Assembly: GCA_029204225.1 (NCBI GenBank)
Contig: CM055108.1
Location: 17,239,125-17,299,124 of the forward strand
Source of the DNA: Diphasiastrum complanatum
Taxonomy: Eukaryota > Streptophyta > Lycopodiopsida > Lycopodiales > Lycopodiaceae
Reading direction: 5' to 3'
DNA length: 60,000 nt
Of this stretch, positions 10,992 through 22,867 are shown in pieces. The notes under the pieces are model-generated. The model was not told the DNA's origin. It saw only the letters and a list, made by a program, of their open reading frames with translations, and ran no database searches. Position 1 is the first letter of the stretch, and each line of letters begins with the position of its first letter. Position numbers and translations under genes: made by a program.

Positions 10992-12129
10992 TGTTTCTAT
11001 TGCCAAAGCTTTGCTAGCTTTCCACATTGATTTTGATTGAAAAGACACACGAAGCAAAAATGTTCGCGAACAATTTCGCGACACACGACACGAAGTTGTT
11101 TCGTGACACAAAATGATTCGTACTCCACAAAGGACCAAGAAGATTAGCCAAGTACCATGGGATATAAGTATTTGATCAGATATCATGACATCAGCAAAAC
11201 TACTCCAAAATGTGGCTAATTTGCCACTCTTGTAATCCATGATTGGTTGTAGATGTTTAATCTTTTTGATCAAGAAGTTACACGACGTGACACGAAAAAG
11301 TTCGCGAACTATATACTTTTTGTTTTATGCATAAAACAAATAGACGAAAATATACAGAATATATGTCCGCCTATGCACGAGACAATTGTTGTAAGAGGAT
11401 CAGCAGATCCAGAAGTCCGCTAGTAAGCAAGACATTATTCGTGAGAGAATTGTATCTCTCTCACGCCAATACACTATGTGGATCTGTCGCAAAGTGCTTG
11501 AAATCAGAAGATGAATAGATAATATTATAGCTGTTATGCGCATATTATTCTGAATGATTGTATGATCTTGAATGAATATTTGTTTTCTACTATTCGTGTA
11601 TCTGATTCACTTGTTTATTCGATTCCACACATTGGTTTAATATTGTTGAATGCTATAATACTCTATAACGTAGATCAGTAGTGTCTGTCTACATTCTAGA
11701 GGATTGTAGGAATGATATAGTTGGCAGTGACCAACAATCATATCTGAATTCCACACGAATTGATTTTGTTCACGAATGTTTTTGCATCGTGTTTTTCTTC
11801 ACTTCACTTCGTAATCATTTGGCTTTCAACATAAATCAATTTCAGCACTCATTCAAGTTTCGTTTCGCTTCATTTCGTTTCGTCTAGTTTTGTTTCATTT
11901 CATTTCGTTACAAAGCCTGATTGATCTTTTTCGTGAATTCTTCTCTTTCGTCTAATTTAGCTTCGTTTCGTTTCGTTTCGTTACAGAGCTTGATTAGATC
12001 ACGAATTCTTCTCGAGTAGAAATTATTTGTGATCAGAACAATTTTCGAAATGTTCGCAAATCATTTGAGAGACTCCTATCAGTTTGTTACTAGAATTTTA
12101 CTGGAATCTTAAGTTTGCACTTTCCATCA
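10992..12129 (+). repeat. 5' LTR of copia element CopA
   Basis: It begins TGTTTCTATTGCC and ends TTTCCATCA just before a copia primer site. The first two thirds align with 21427-22184, the partner LTR. It carries the perfect palindrome GTTCGCGAAC twice (11062-11071 and 11300-11309). The 1138-bp length is long for copia. The U5-side part (about 11780-12129) has no counterpart in the truncated 3' copy. Confidence 0.82.
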
Positions 12130-12130
12130 G

Positions 12131-12143
12131 TGGTATCAAAGCC
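12131..12143 (+). other. Primer-binding site of CopA (initiator-Met tRNA type)
   Basis: TGGTATCAAAGCC differs at one base from the standard plant copia primer site TGGTATCAGAGCC, and sits one base after the LTR CA end. Confidence 0.85.
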
Positions 12144-12243
12144 ACCCTATCATAGTCTAACATAGTCGAAAAGCTATCAGATCCAGGAGGCTAAGCATTC
12201 AAACAAAGAACCATTAACATGTGAAAACACAAATTCAGGAGCA

Positions 12244-13517
12244 ATGGCTTCAATAAGTAGCATACAATCCAAGATCTGTACAGTCTTGGATTCATCAGGA
12301 TCTAACTTCCTAGCATGGAAGGTTAAGACCTCGCTGATACTAAAGGGAGAAGGATTATTCCCCTGGGTAGATGGCACCGAGGAGATGCCTACAACAATAG
12401 GCAAGGAGCTACACAAATGGAGGGAGAAGAATGACAAGGCAGTAGCCTTGTTATCATCATCCATCGAGGATAGCTTGACTCTTGACCTGGCTACACTCTC
12501 TAAAGCAAAAGAGATGTGGGATATTCTACTCACAAGATTTCAGACGAAATCATGTAGTCAGATAATGATGCTTGAACATTAGCTGACAAACTTGTAGTGG
12601 GATGGCAAAGACCTCACTTCCTTTATTAGGAAGATGAAGGACCTATTCCTTTCACTACACAATTCTGGAGCAAAAAATGTAGTGTCAGCAGAGAAGCAGT
12701 TTTCCTATCTGTTGAGAGCCTTACCAAGATCCTTCCAGACAACCAGAACACTGCTAGCAAAGGATCCTACAATGACACTCAAAAAGGCAATTGTCGAGAT
12801 TCGAGAAGAAGTTGAGGCTCGAGAGCACCTTGATCACAAGGATGCTTCTAACCAAGCTCTCTACAACAACAAGGAGAAGACAAAGAAACAATTCAAGCCT
12901 AAGAGGGAGTTATATCAAAAGCAAGATCGTGATCAACAAGCAGAAGGAACCAACAAAGGCAAATTAAAGAATGAAGAAAGGTCAAAACAGCAAAGTGGAG
13001 ACAAGAAGGCATGCGTGAGATACAAATGTGAAGGACATACTATCGGTTCGTGTTGGCTTAATCCAAAAATTGAGTGTATCCACTGTCACAAAAAGGGTCA
13101 TGTAGTTGTGGACTGCCACCAAAACCCAAGAAACAAATCAGCTCAAAGCAGACAAGAGAACAATAATAGTTCATCCTATGTAGAGGAGCCAGAGAGCTCA
13201 AAGATGGACGAAGAAATATCAAATCATAGTAATTTGACCGCCTACATCTGTGCAGATATGTGTGCAGTGTCAACACCTGACACATAGGAGGTAATCCTTG
13301 ACTCAGAAGCTACCTCACACTTTGTTATATCAAGACAAATCATGTCTGATTTCCAAAGTGCAGATCCATCAAGATTTATCGTTCTTGGAGATGGATCAAA
13401 ACATCAAGTGAATGGTATTGGTTCATTGTGGCTCAACACAAACGACAGAAATAGACGACTCGAAGATGTTTTGTTCGTGCCTAGATTGCAACAGGACTTG
13501 CTATCAGTGGCAAGAAT
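12244..13517 (+). pseudogene. CopA gag and protease, 5' portion of split gag-pol
   Basis: The gag starts at ATG 12244 with the copia gag pattern (FLAWKVKTSLILKGEGLF) and continues past in-frame TAG codons at 12580, 12595 and 13285. Two zinc knuckles stand in tandem (about 13010-13120), the first damaged (CVRYKCEGHTIGSC) and the second good (CIHCHKKGHVVVDC). The protease motif reads LDSEATSHF (about 13298-13325), with the DSG glycine replaced by Glu. The frame runs to LLSVARI at 13517 and is then cut by the CopB insertion; it resumes at 19144. All three stops replace likely Gln codons (CAG to TAG). Confidence 0.88.
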
Positions 13518-14311
13518 TGTCAGAAATGGTGAACTCCTGCAACTTTGTTGCAACACAAACAAGACACGAAGGTCGAACAAGAACAATTCGCGACAGTCAA
13601 CATGTCCTTGACTCAAAGCACGAACGATTCGCAAATTAATCGCGAATCATAAGCACACCTCCAGGATCACAAAGCACAAAACGGACACAAAACAAAAACT
13701 ACGAAAAGAAACAAAAGAATGAAAACACACGAAGATAAATCTTTCGCGCTGCCAGCTGGCAGCTCAATGGGCTTCATGCCTAGCTGAAACGAATAGCAAT
13801 GATGGAGACTAACTAACTAGTTGATTAGTGTTAACTAGTCTTGTGATTCTACATTTAGCTATCTTGTAAACTCCACACAGTGGAGGTATAAATGATCCTC
13901 TCTAGATCATAACCAAAAAGAGAGTAAAAAAAGTGATGAGAATTTTACCGGATCTGTAAGAAATAGAGAGAGACGTAGCGAATAGAGTAAGAAAGCAAAA
14001 TACCATAGTTGTGCATGAAAGTCTGCCAACGAGCAGAACACAGCAAAAGAGCAGAGAGTCAATCCACCAACGAGCGAGACATTGATGATCTCGCTCTAAA
14101 ACCAAACTGACAATATAGTCGTTCTATTTTGTGTATCTCTTGGCCTTGTGCTGTGTCTCTTGATTGCTAGAATAAAATATGTTCTGTGATGCGTAGTCGA
14201 GTGTCTGGGATTCCATAAGAGCTTTCACACGAAAAGAAAATTCAAAGACAGAAATTTTTTTGCGAATCAGAAGAGAGAGGACGAACATGAAACGAAAAAG
14301 CTTCCGCGACA
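13518..14311 (+). repeat. CopB 5' LTR
   Basis: It starts TGTCAGAAATGG and ends CTTCCGCGACA. It aligns end to end with 18364-19138. In the first about 190 bases roughly twenty differences are visible between the copies, practically all transitions. Confidence 0.92.
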
Positions 14312-14324
14312 TGGTATCAGGGCC
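14312..14324 (+). other. Primer-binding site of CopB (initiator-Met tRNA type)
   Basis: TGGTATCAGGGCC directly follows the LTR with no spacer, as is usual for plant copia elements. Confidence 0.88.
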
Positions 14325-14376
14325 TACAGATTATCTCTATTGATATCCCAGCAGTGATTCTTCCAAACAACACAAT

Positions 14377-17300
14377 ATGACTACAACAATCCAGACCAGA
14401 GTAGCAATCAGTCTTGATGGTGCAAATTACAGAATCTAGAAATTCAAAATCAAAACACTCCTGAAGGGCGAAGGCATCTGATCGGTGACCGAGCTCTTAG
14501 AGATGCAGCCTCCAGAGGGAGACCCGAGGAGAGCTGAATGGATCAGAAAGGATGAGCGCGCAATGGCGATCATCATTTCGTCCATAAATGAAGATCTACT
14601 CATGCAGATTGAAGACTACGAAAGCAGCCATGCAGCGTGAGAAAGATTAAAGTAGAAGTATGAAGTGAGGACTGCAGCTTCAGTCATGCACCTTCACAAT
14701 CAGCTACAATCCATACGGTGGGATGACAACCAATTAGATCAGCACGTTGAGAAGATCAGAACGATCTTTGCTCAACTCGCTGCATCAGGACATGAGCACT
14801 AGGTCCCAGCACCACATCAGTTGATGTACTTCATGAAATCTCTACCGATGTCCTATCAACCACTGAGATTGCTCATACTGAGTCTACCAAATATGACATT
14901 CGACAAAGCAGTCAATCTTGTCGTTGATGAGAGACTGATGAGAGACGAAGGAGAGAGAAGCAGTGATCACGATAAGGCTCTCTTCACAAAAGAAAAGAAG
15001 AAGAACAAAAACAAGCCAAGATTCGAGAAGATGAAGTCCTCAAATCACCAATCTTCTTCCTACAATCACTGCCACAAACCAGGCCATACGGCCAACAAAT
15101 GCTAGTTCAATCCAGCAATACCTTGCATGCACTACAAGAAGAAAGGTCATTCTGCATATTACAGATTCAACCCAAAAAGAAAAAACAAAGTTGAAAAGGC
15201 AAACGTTGCAAAGTCATCAAAGGATGTTCAAAGAGGTGACTAAGCTTTCACGATACTCGATGAAGCTTCGACAAGCTGCTCTGAAACGACTATGATGTAG
15301 TCATCAATTCAGGAGCAACATCTCACATAGCCTACAAAAAGAAGATCTTGATCAACTTTTGCAAACTCAAAAATGACAGAGCAGTGATTCTAGGCGATGG
15401 AAGCAGACACGATGTCAAAGGCATCGGCTCTCTACAGCTACGAACACTGTCAGGCCAAGCAGAGCTGCCAGGAGCACTCTATGTGCCCTCACTCAGAAAG
15501 GATCTGTTATTCGTCCCCAAGATGGCAGATCAAGACATTCGAGTTTTGTTCGATGGCAACACTTGCCGTATGATCGAGAAGACGACAAACAAGTTGCTGA
15601 CGGTCGGATGCAGAGAAGGAAATCTCTACCAGGCCAAAATAATCAGCGATTCTGAAAGCATATTAAATGCTTCAGAAAACGAAGATCAGCTCTGGCATAG
15701 AAGAATGTATCATCTGAACATGCAGAGCCTCTATGACATGAGCAGAAAGGACATTGTCACAGGTCTCAAGATTTCAAGGCCAGAGGCTGAGTTTTGCGAT
15801 GCTTCTCAGAAAGGCAAGCAACATCGAAATTCATTCACACACAAGGGAAGAAGAGCCAAAGAAGTTCTTGAGCTCGTCCACTCTGATATGTGTGGATCGA
15901 TGAAAACATATTCGCTCTTAGGTTTGAGATATTTTCTAACATTCATAGATTATTACAACCGAATGACCACGATCTACAAAGTATTTGATTCTTTCAAGAA
16001 GTTCGTGGCATTCGCAGAGTGACACAGCTCGAAAAAGATATAGATCCTTAGATCTAACAATGGAGGTGAATGCAAAAGCACAAAATTCTCAAAATTTTGC
16101 AAAGAACAAGGGATTGAACACCAATTCACTCCTGCATACACACCAAAATACAACGGTGTGGTAGAAAGAAAAACAGAACGTTAGTCGAAGGAGCCAAATG
16201 CATGATGGCACAGGCTCAATTCCCGAGTCAATTCTGGGCTGAGGCAATAGCTGCAGCTATACACCTGCAGAATAGATCTACAACAACAATGCTGGAGAAC
16301 AAAATACCATACGAAATGTGGACAGGCAGCATACGTACGAGTGTTTGGATGTGCAGCATACAAGCACATTCCAAAGAAAAAGAGAAGCAAGCTTGATAAC
16401 AAATCCGAACAAACAATCATGGTCGGCTACTCGAACGGAACACATGTGTATAGACTCTACGATCAACCATGAAGAAGGTTGTTCCGAGCAGAGATGTGAA
16501 GCTCGACGAGTCCACATTCCCTGGACTAAAAGATGAAAGAGGCCATGCGATCTTCACATTGCTGCCTATTCAAGAGGGAGATCGAAGACATACATCAAAT
16601 CATAATGCAGAGCCCCAGATTCTAGAGCAGCAGGAAGCAGAGAATCGACCCCATGAACAAGAAATGTTCGAGCAGCGACGAAACGAACCTTGAAGGTCAA
16701 CAAGACAAAGGAGAGCTCCAGACCGCTATTCTGACAATTTTCAATGGAGCGAAGACATGCAATTTGAGTATTGCAGCTTCACAAAAAGGATAGAAGCTAT
16801 CCAGAGTCTAGAGGGAGAATTCTAGAAGCAAGCAATGTCAGAGGAGATCGAGTCAATGAGGCAAAACGAGGCATGGACATTAGAGCCACTGCCAAAAAAA
16901 TAGAAAAATAGTCGATTGCAAGTGGGTTTACAAGAAAAAGCTAAAATTAGATGGCACTATTGGCCGCTACAAGGCAAGGCTTGTCACAAAGGGCTACACG
17001 CAAAGATATGGTGTCGACTATTTCGACACATATTCGCCCATGGTGAAGATGACAAGCATAAGACTACTCCTTGCATACACCACACAGTACAATCTGAAAA
17101 TTCACCAGATTGACGTGAAAAAAGCCTTTCTCCACGGAGATCTTGAGGAGGAAATCTTCAGGAAGCAATCTGAAAGCTATGAAGACTTCGACAATAGACA
17201 ATATGTCTGTCGATTGCAGAGATGCATCTACGGTCTAAAACAGGCATCATGGGCCTGGTACAAAAAGCTTGATGGTCTTCTGAAGTCTCTAGAATTCAAC

Positions 17301-18347
17301 CCTACTCAACCAGACTGTTATGTGTACATCAAAAGAGTAGGAAAGGATTTTGTGATACTGACCATTTTCGTGGATGATTCACCGATGATAGAAAATTCCT
17401 TGATGCTGATCAAAGACACGAAGAGTTAGATTTCTAAAAGCTACAAAATCACAGATCTTGGAGAAGCAACAAAATGCCTAGGGCTGGAGATCAGAAGAGA
17501 TCAAACAAATGGCAAAATGCACTTGAGTCAGTCAGAATATGCCAGAAAAGTGCTGAAGCAGTACCACATGATGGACTGCAAAGAGAAAGCCACACCAATG
17601 ATAGCTGGAACCAAGCTCACAAAATAGGATTTCCCAAAAACAGAAGAGACAGAACAGAAGATGGCAGGTATACCCTACCAGAACTTAATCGGAAGTCTGA
17701 TGTACTTGACAATCTATACCAGACCGGATCTGGTCTTCTTTGTTTATGCATTGAGGCAATTCTGTTTCAATCCTGGTCTAGCACATTGGCAAAATGGCCA
17801 AACGAATCCTACAATATCTGAAGGGTACCCAGAATATTGGATTAACCTATAGAACTAGAAACGAGGAGAAAGGATTTGAGCTACATCACTACAGTGATGC
17901 GAGCTGCGCGAGCTGCAAGGATGACAGCAAGTCCATTACTGGAGGATGTACAATAGCGTGCCGAACTGCAATCAGCTGGATATGCAAAAAGAAAACATGG
18001 TAGCTCAATTCTCTTGCGAAGCTGAGTATGTGATAGCCTCGAAAGTGGCGAATGAGGTAGTGTGGCTATGAATGATGTTGGAGACAATCAGGATACCAAA
18101 AGAGGGGCCAAGCACGCTGATGGACTCCTAGAGTGCCATCTATCTGTCCAAGGATCATGCCTTCCATTCAAAGACAAAGCACATTCTTCTAAAGTACCAT
18201 CACATTCGAGATTTGATCTCGAAAGGAGAGCTCCAGGTCTAGTTCATAAAGTCAAAAAGTATGATTGCAGATCTCCTCACAAAATTGCTTCACAAGCCAC
18301 TCTTTACCAAGCAAAGAGAAGCAATTGGATTGAACAAACAAAGATGC
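14377..18347 (+). pseudogene. CopB gag-pol, heavily mutated
   Basis: Gag starts at ATG 14377. In-frame stops at 14437, 14479, 14638, 14653, 14800, 15103 and 15241 all fall where copia proteins carry Trp or Gln. Two zinc knuckles follow (NHCHKPGHTANKC near 15066 and a damaged CMHYKKKGHSAYY). A frameshift precedes the protease, whose motif reads INSGATSHI (about 15305): the catalytic Asp is Asn. The pre-integrase and integrase region spans about 15690-16400 (HSDMCGS). RT spans about 16900-17450, with LYG-like IYGLKQASWAWY and a YVDD region reading FVDDSP. RNase H runs from about 17660 to 18340, ending in MIADLLTKLL. Many frameshifts separate these blocks. The element cannot make a working polyprotein. 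Confidence 0.9.
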
Positions 18348-18348
18348 A

Positions 18349-18363
18349 AGGTTCAAGAGGGAG
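18349..18363 (+). other. CopB polypurine tract
   Basis: AGGTTCAAGAGGGAG stands immediately before the TG of the 3' LTR, the place and composition expected for the plus-strand primer. Confidence 0.8.
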
Positions 18364-19138
18364 TGTCAAAAATGGTGAACTCCTGCAACTTTGTCGCAGC
18401 ACAAACAAGACACGAAGGTCAAACGAGAACAATTCACGACAGTCAATGTGCCTTTGACTCAAAGCACGAACGATTCGCGAATCAATCGCAAATTGTAAAC
18501 ACGCCTCCAGGACCGCAAAGCACAAAATGGATGCAAAACAAAAACTACGAAAAGAACAAAAACACACGAAGAGAAATTTTTTGCGATGCCAACTGGCAGC
18601 TCAACGGGCTTCATGACCAGCTGAAACGAATAGCAATGACGGAGACTAACTAACTAGTTGATTAGCATTAACTAGTCTTGTGATTCTACATTTAGCTATC
18701 TTGTAAACTCCACACAATGGAGGTATAAACCATCCTCTTTGGATCATAACCAAAAAGAGAGAAAAAAAGTGATGAGAATTTTACAGAGATCTGTAAGAAA
18801 CAGAGAGAGACATAGCGAATAGAAAAGAATGCAAAATACCATAGATGTGCATGAAAGTCTACCAACAAGCAAAACACAGTGAAAGAGCAGAGAGTCAATC
18901 CACCAACGAGTGAGACACTTGCTCTAAAACCAAACTGACAATATAGTCGTTCTATTTTGTGTATCTCTTGGCCTTGTGTTGTGTCTCTTGATTGCTAGAG
19001 TAAAATATGTTCTGTGATGCATAGTCGATGTCTGGGATCCCGTAAGAGCTTTCGCATGAAAAGAAAATTCAAAGACAGAAAATTGTTCGCAAATCAGAAG
19101 AGAGAGGACGAACACGAAATGAAAAAGCTTCCGCGACA
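18364..19138 (+). repeat. CopB 3' LTR
   Basis: It starts TGTCAAAAATGG and ends CTTCCGCGACA, followed by the AGAAT duplication. It contains the 12-bp palindrome GATTCGCGAATC (18472-18483), which is mutated in the 5' copy. Confidence 0.92.
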
Positions 19139-19143
19139 AGAAT

Positions 19144-21424
19144 AGCTGATGCAGGGATGCGTGTAACATTCTTAGATGAAGCATGCAACATTGTTGATGC
19201 AAGTACCAGTACTCTGATCACTCAAGGTAGAAGAAAAGGCAATCTGTATCACTTGAAGGTATGCCTGCCTACAGATCAAGTGCATCAGACTAATATGATT
19301 CGCTAGATACTCTATGGCACATGAGACTATGCCATATGAATTCAATGGCACTATATCAAGCAAGCCATCATGGATCAATCACAAGGGTGAGCATCTCAAA
19401 TGCAACTAGTTCGATGACCTGTGATGCATGTCTGAAGGGTATGATGTCACGCACTCCTTTTGTCAAGGACTCCTACAGAACGACCAAGATTCTGGAGTTA
19501 GTGCATTCTGACATCTATGGACCTTTCAATGTGATCTTAGTAGGAGGCTCAAAATATTACATTACCTTTATTGATGATTATAATAAGTTTGCTAGAGTCT
19601 ACTTTATTTACAATACATCAGAAGCATTTGACAATTTCACAGAGTATGTGAATTGGGCAGAAAGATGCATTGGTAATAAAGTGAAACAGATCGGAACAGA
19701 TCAAGGGGGAGAATACATCTCAAATCGATTCATTGACTTCTATAATGATTGTGGTATCATTCATAGAAGAACTACATCTTACACACCGCAGCACAACGGT
19801 GCTGCAGAAAGAAAGAACAGGACTCTCAGGGAAGCTGCAGATGCATAATGGCCTACTCGAAGCCTCCAAGAGTGTTGTGGGCTGAAACAGTGGCTATAGT
19901 TGCTTACATTCAGAACAGGACAGAAAAGTTTGGCATTCCTCACATGACACTACACAAATTATGGTGGGGTAGAAAACCCAATCTGACTCACATCCGTATC
20001 TTTGGCTGTGCAACTTATGCATATGTTTTTGATAAGCTTCGAAAGAAGATTGATGAGAAAGTAGAATAGGAAACTCACAGGGATATGGTATTGACTATGC
20101 TAAGACCTTCTCTCCTGTCGTGAAAGATTCATCCCTACATTTACTATTTGCATATGCAGCTGCTTATGATCTCAGGATTCACATTGTGGACAAGAAGACA
20201 ACCTTCTTGCATGATGAGCATGGACCAACCTCTAGGATATATTTCAAATTCACTTCCTACTTATGCATGCAGAATGCATAGGAGTATCTATGGTCTGAAG
20301 CAGTCAGCGCGACAATGGTACAAGAAGAAAGACTAAGCCCTGAAATTTTTAGAATTAAAGCCACTAATGGCTGATTACAATGTCTATGTAAGAATTATAG
20401 ATGGGAAGATCATTATTGTAGTTGTGTATGTGGACGACACTTTGATACTCTGCAAGAGTGAGAAGCCTATTGCTGAAGTGAAGTATGATATCTCGAAACA
20501 TTTCAAGATTGCAGATCTGGGAGAAGCCAGATGTTATCTTGGCTTACAGATTGACAGGACTATGAGGGAGCTGAATTGTACCTTCATCAATCCAGATATA
20601 CCCAGAAAATCTTAGAAGATTTTGAGATGCTGATTTGCAAAGCAGCAAATACTCCAATGCTTGTAGAAATAGTACTGATGAATGAAAATTGTTCGAGGAC
20701 TGAAGAAGAAAAAGAATTGATGTAGCTTACACCATATAGGAAGCTGATCGGATCGTTGATGTACCTTGTAGATAACACACATCCTAACATTGCTTATGTT
20801 GTGTTCAGGATGAGCCAATTCTGTACAAATCCAGGCTCAACTCATTGAAAGACTGCAAAACCAATTTTGCAATATCTTCAATTAACGAAACATTTTGGTT
20901 TGTGTTATTGTCATGATGCAGGGTTCTAGATGCTTTCCTATAGAGATGCTAGTTGGGCATCTCTCAAGGATGACAACAAAAGTGTCTCAGGAGGATGCAC
21001 CATCGCATCAAGAGTAGCAATTCTCTGGGTCAGCAAGAAGTAGACCATTGTGGCTTAGTCATCCTGCGAACCAGAGTATGTAGCAGCAGCAAAGATGGCC
21101 AATGAAATAATTTGTCTCAAACAGTTCCTTGATGAACTGGACGAAACGAGGAATGAACCTCTGGTTTTGTAGATGGACAACACATCTGTAATACATCTGA
21201 CAAAAGACCCTATGTTTCACTCAAGGACAAAACACATTGCTATCAAGTACCACTTGATAAGGGATCTGATCGGGAAGAAGATGTTGCAGACTACTTTCAT
21301 TGGAATGAAGGAGATGGTAGCTGACATTTTCACAAAGGCCTTAGACAAAGGTCTGTTCAAGAAACAGAGGAGCAGTCTTGGAGTCGTCAAGCTATCATGC
21401 TTTGAGAGAGAGCTGAAGAAATAA
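19144..21424 (+). pseudogene. CopA pol, 3' portion (integrase, RT, RNase H)
   Basis: Reading resumes after CopB with the end of the protease region and pre-integrase (RRKGNLYHLKV). The integrase core shows HSDIYGP, GTDQGGEY and NGAAERKN, i.e. the D, D and E residues, at about 19500-19820. After YAYVFDKLRKKIDEKVE (20069) the text jumps to a GYGIDYAKTFSPVVK block, so the linker and first part of RT are deleted. The catalytic YVDD remains at about 20429-20440. RNase H follows in broken frames (about 20930-21420) and ends with VADIFTKALDKGLF. Frameshifts and stops throughout make it non-functional. Confidence 0.88.
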
Positions 21425-21426
21425 AA

Positions 21427-22184
21427 TGTTTCTATAGCCAAAGCTTTGCCAACTTTCCACCCTGATTTTGATAGAAAAGACACGTGAATGAATAATTTCA
21501 TGACACACGACATGAAATTGTTTCGCGACACAGAATCATTCGTGCTTCACAAAGGACCAAGAAGATCAGCCAAGTACCATGAGGTACAAGTATTTGATCA
21601 AATATCATGACATCAGTAGTACTCTAGAATGTGGCTAATCTACCACTCTTGTAATCCATGATTAGTTGTAGATGTTTAATCTTTCTGATCTGGAAGTTAC
21701 ACGATGCGACATGAAAAAGTTCGCAAACTATATACTTTTTGTTTGATGCATAAAACAAATAGATGAAAATATATAGAATATATGTTAGCTTGTGAGCGAG
21801 ACAATTTTTGTAAAAGGATCAACAGATCTAGAAGTCCGCTAGTAAGCGAGACATTATTCGTGAGAGAATTGTATCTCTCTCACGCCAATGCACTGTGTGA
21901 ATCTGTTGCACAGTGCCTGAAATCAGAAGATCTAGATATTATTGTAGCTGTTATGCGCATATTATTTTGAATAATTGTATGATCTCAAATGAATATTTTG
22001 TCTGTTACTATTCGTGTATCTGATTCACTTGTTTATTCAATTTCGCACATTGGTTTGATATTGTTGAATGTTATAATAATCTATAACGTAGATCAGCAAT
22101 GTCTGTCTACATTCTGGAGGATTGTAGGAATGATATAGCTGGCAGTGACCAGCAATTATATCTGAATTCCACATGAACTGATTT
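21427..22184 (+). repeat. CopA 3' LTR, truncated
   Basis: It begins TGTTTCTATAGCC and follows the 5' LTR to GAACTGATTTT at about 22184. The last roughly 340-380 bases of the LTR, and any target duplication, are missing. Many substitutions separate the two copies, so the insertion is old. Confidence 0.85.
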
Positions 22185-22372
22185 TAAAAAAACTTTGGAT
22201 GTTTGTTTGAGTTATGGACATATGTGAAATTATGAATCCATAACACTCCCTCGATGTCTAAAGATAAATGGAATTAGCTAGCTGAGGCTGTAGTAGAATC
22301 GGGAGGACCTTGAATAGTAGCTATTAAAGCATGAGTTTGATCATCAACCAAGGGAGTGCGAGAAAAAACATC
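22185..22372 (-). repeat. Junction fragment: LTR start, PPT and 3' pol-like end of another element
   Basis: On the minus strand 22372-22273 reads an open frame ending in TTASAS and a stop. It is followed by a purine tract (CGAGGGAG, 22246-22253) and then TGTTATGGATTCATAAT, a typical LTR start (TG at 22245-22244). It matches none of the other elements in the window. It fills the gap between the broken CopA LTR and the broken CopC LTR. Confidence 0.55.
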
Positions 22373-22867
22373 AAACATCAAGTGCGGCCCAAAATAGCAT
22401 TATACAGTCCATAATACATCAGCCTACCACTTTTGGAAAGCACCTAAGATCATACACAATAGCTTGAAGACAATACACACAACAATGCTCTCAATGGAGG
22501 AAGAAACAATGACAATGATCTATTGATCTCAATGAAGCATACAAAAGGTTTCTCCAACCTGTTCTCCACGACTTCCCTACTATTTATGGATGAGGAAGAT
22601 GACTCTCTCTCCTCTCTCTAGAAGGTACTTGACCCTAGATATTCCCTATATAGGAAAAATAGCTAAAAATGGCTTATATGACCAAAATACATCAAAATGG
22701 TCTCATTTTGAAGGGTATGAAGTTTGACACTTCATCATACTGAAAAAATACAGTAAATAAAAACATTGTGGCCTGGTTCACACGTGTGAAACTCCAGAAC
22801 CAAAACTATTTACAATTTTAGCCAATTTAGGCCTCAAACTAGCTAGGAAATGTTGACAATTTTCACA
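22373..22867 (-). repeat. CopC 3' LTR, lacking about 160 bp
   Basis: Positions 22373-22867 match 28148-28642 base for base except two substitutions. The part of the LTR equivalent to 27988-28147 is absent and is replaced by the junction fragment. The palindrome TTCACACGTGTGAA lies at 22777-22790. Confidence 0.92.

Larger units (their letters stand above)
13518..19138 (+). mobile_element. CopB: complete, degenerate Ty1/copia element nested in CopA
   Basis: The element has two LTRs (13518-14311 and 18364-19138), a primer site, a gag-pol body and a polypurine tract. It is bounded by the exact 5-bp target duplication AGAAT (13513-13517 and 19139-19143). Across this insertion the CopA reading resumes: LLSVARI before, IADAGMRVTF after. 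The order of events is therefore CopA first, CopB later. Total length is 5621 bp. Confidence 0.93.
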
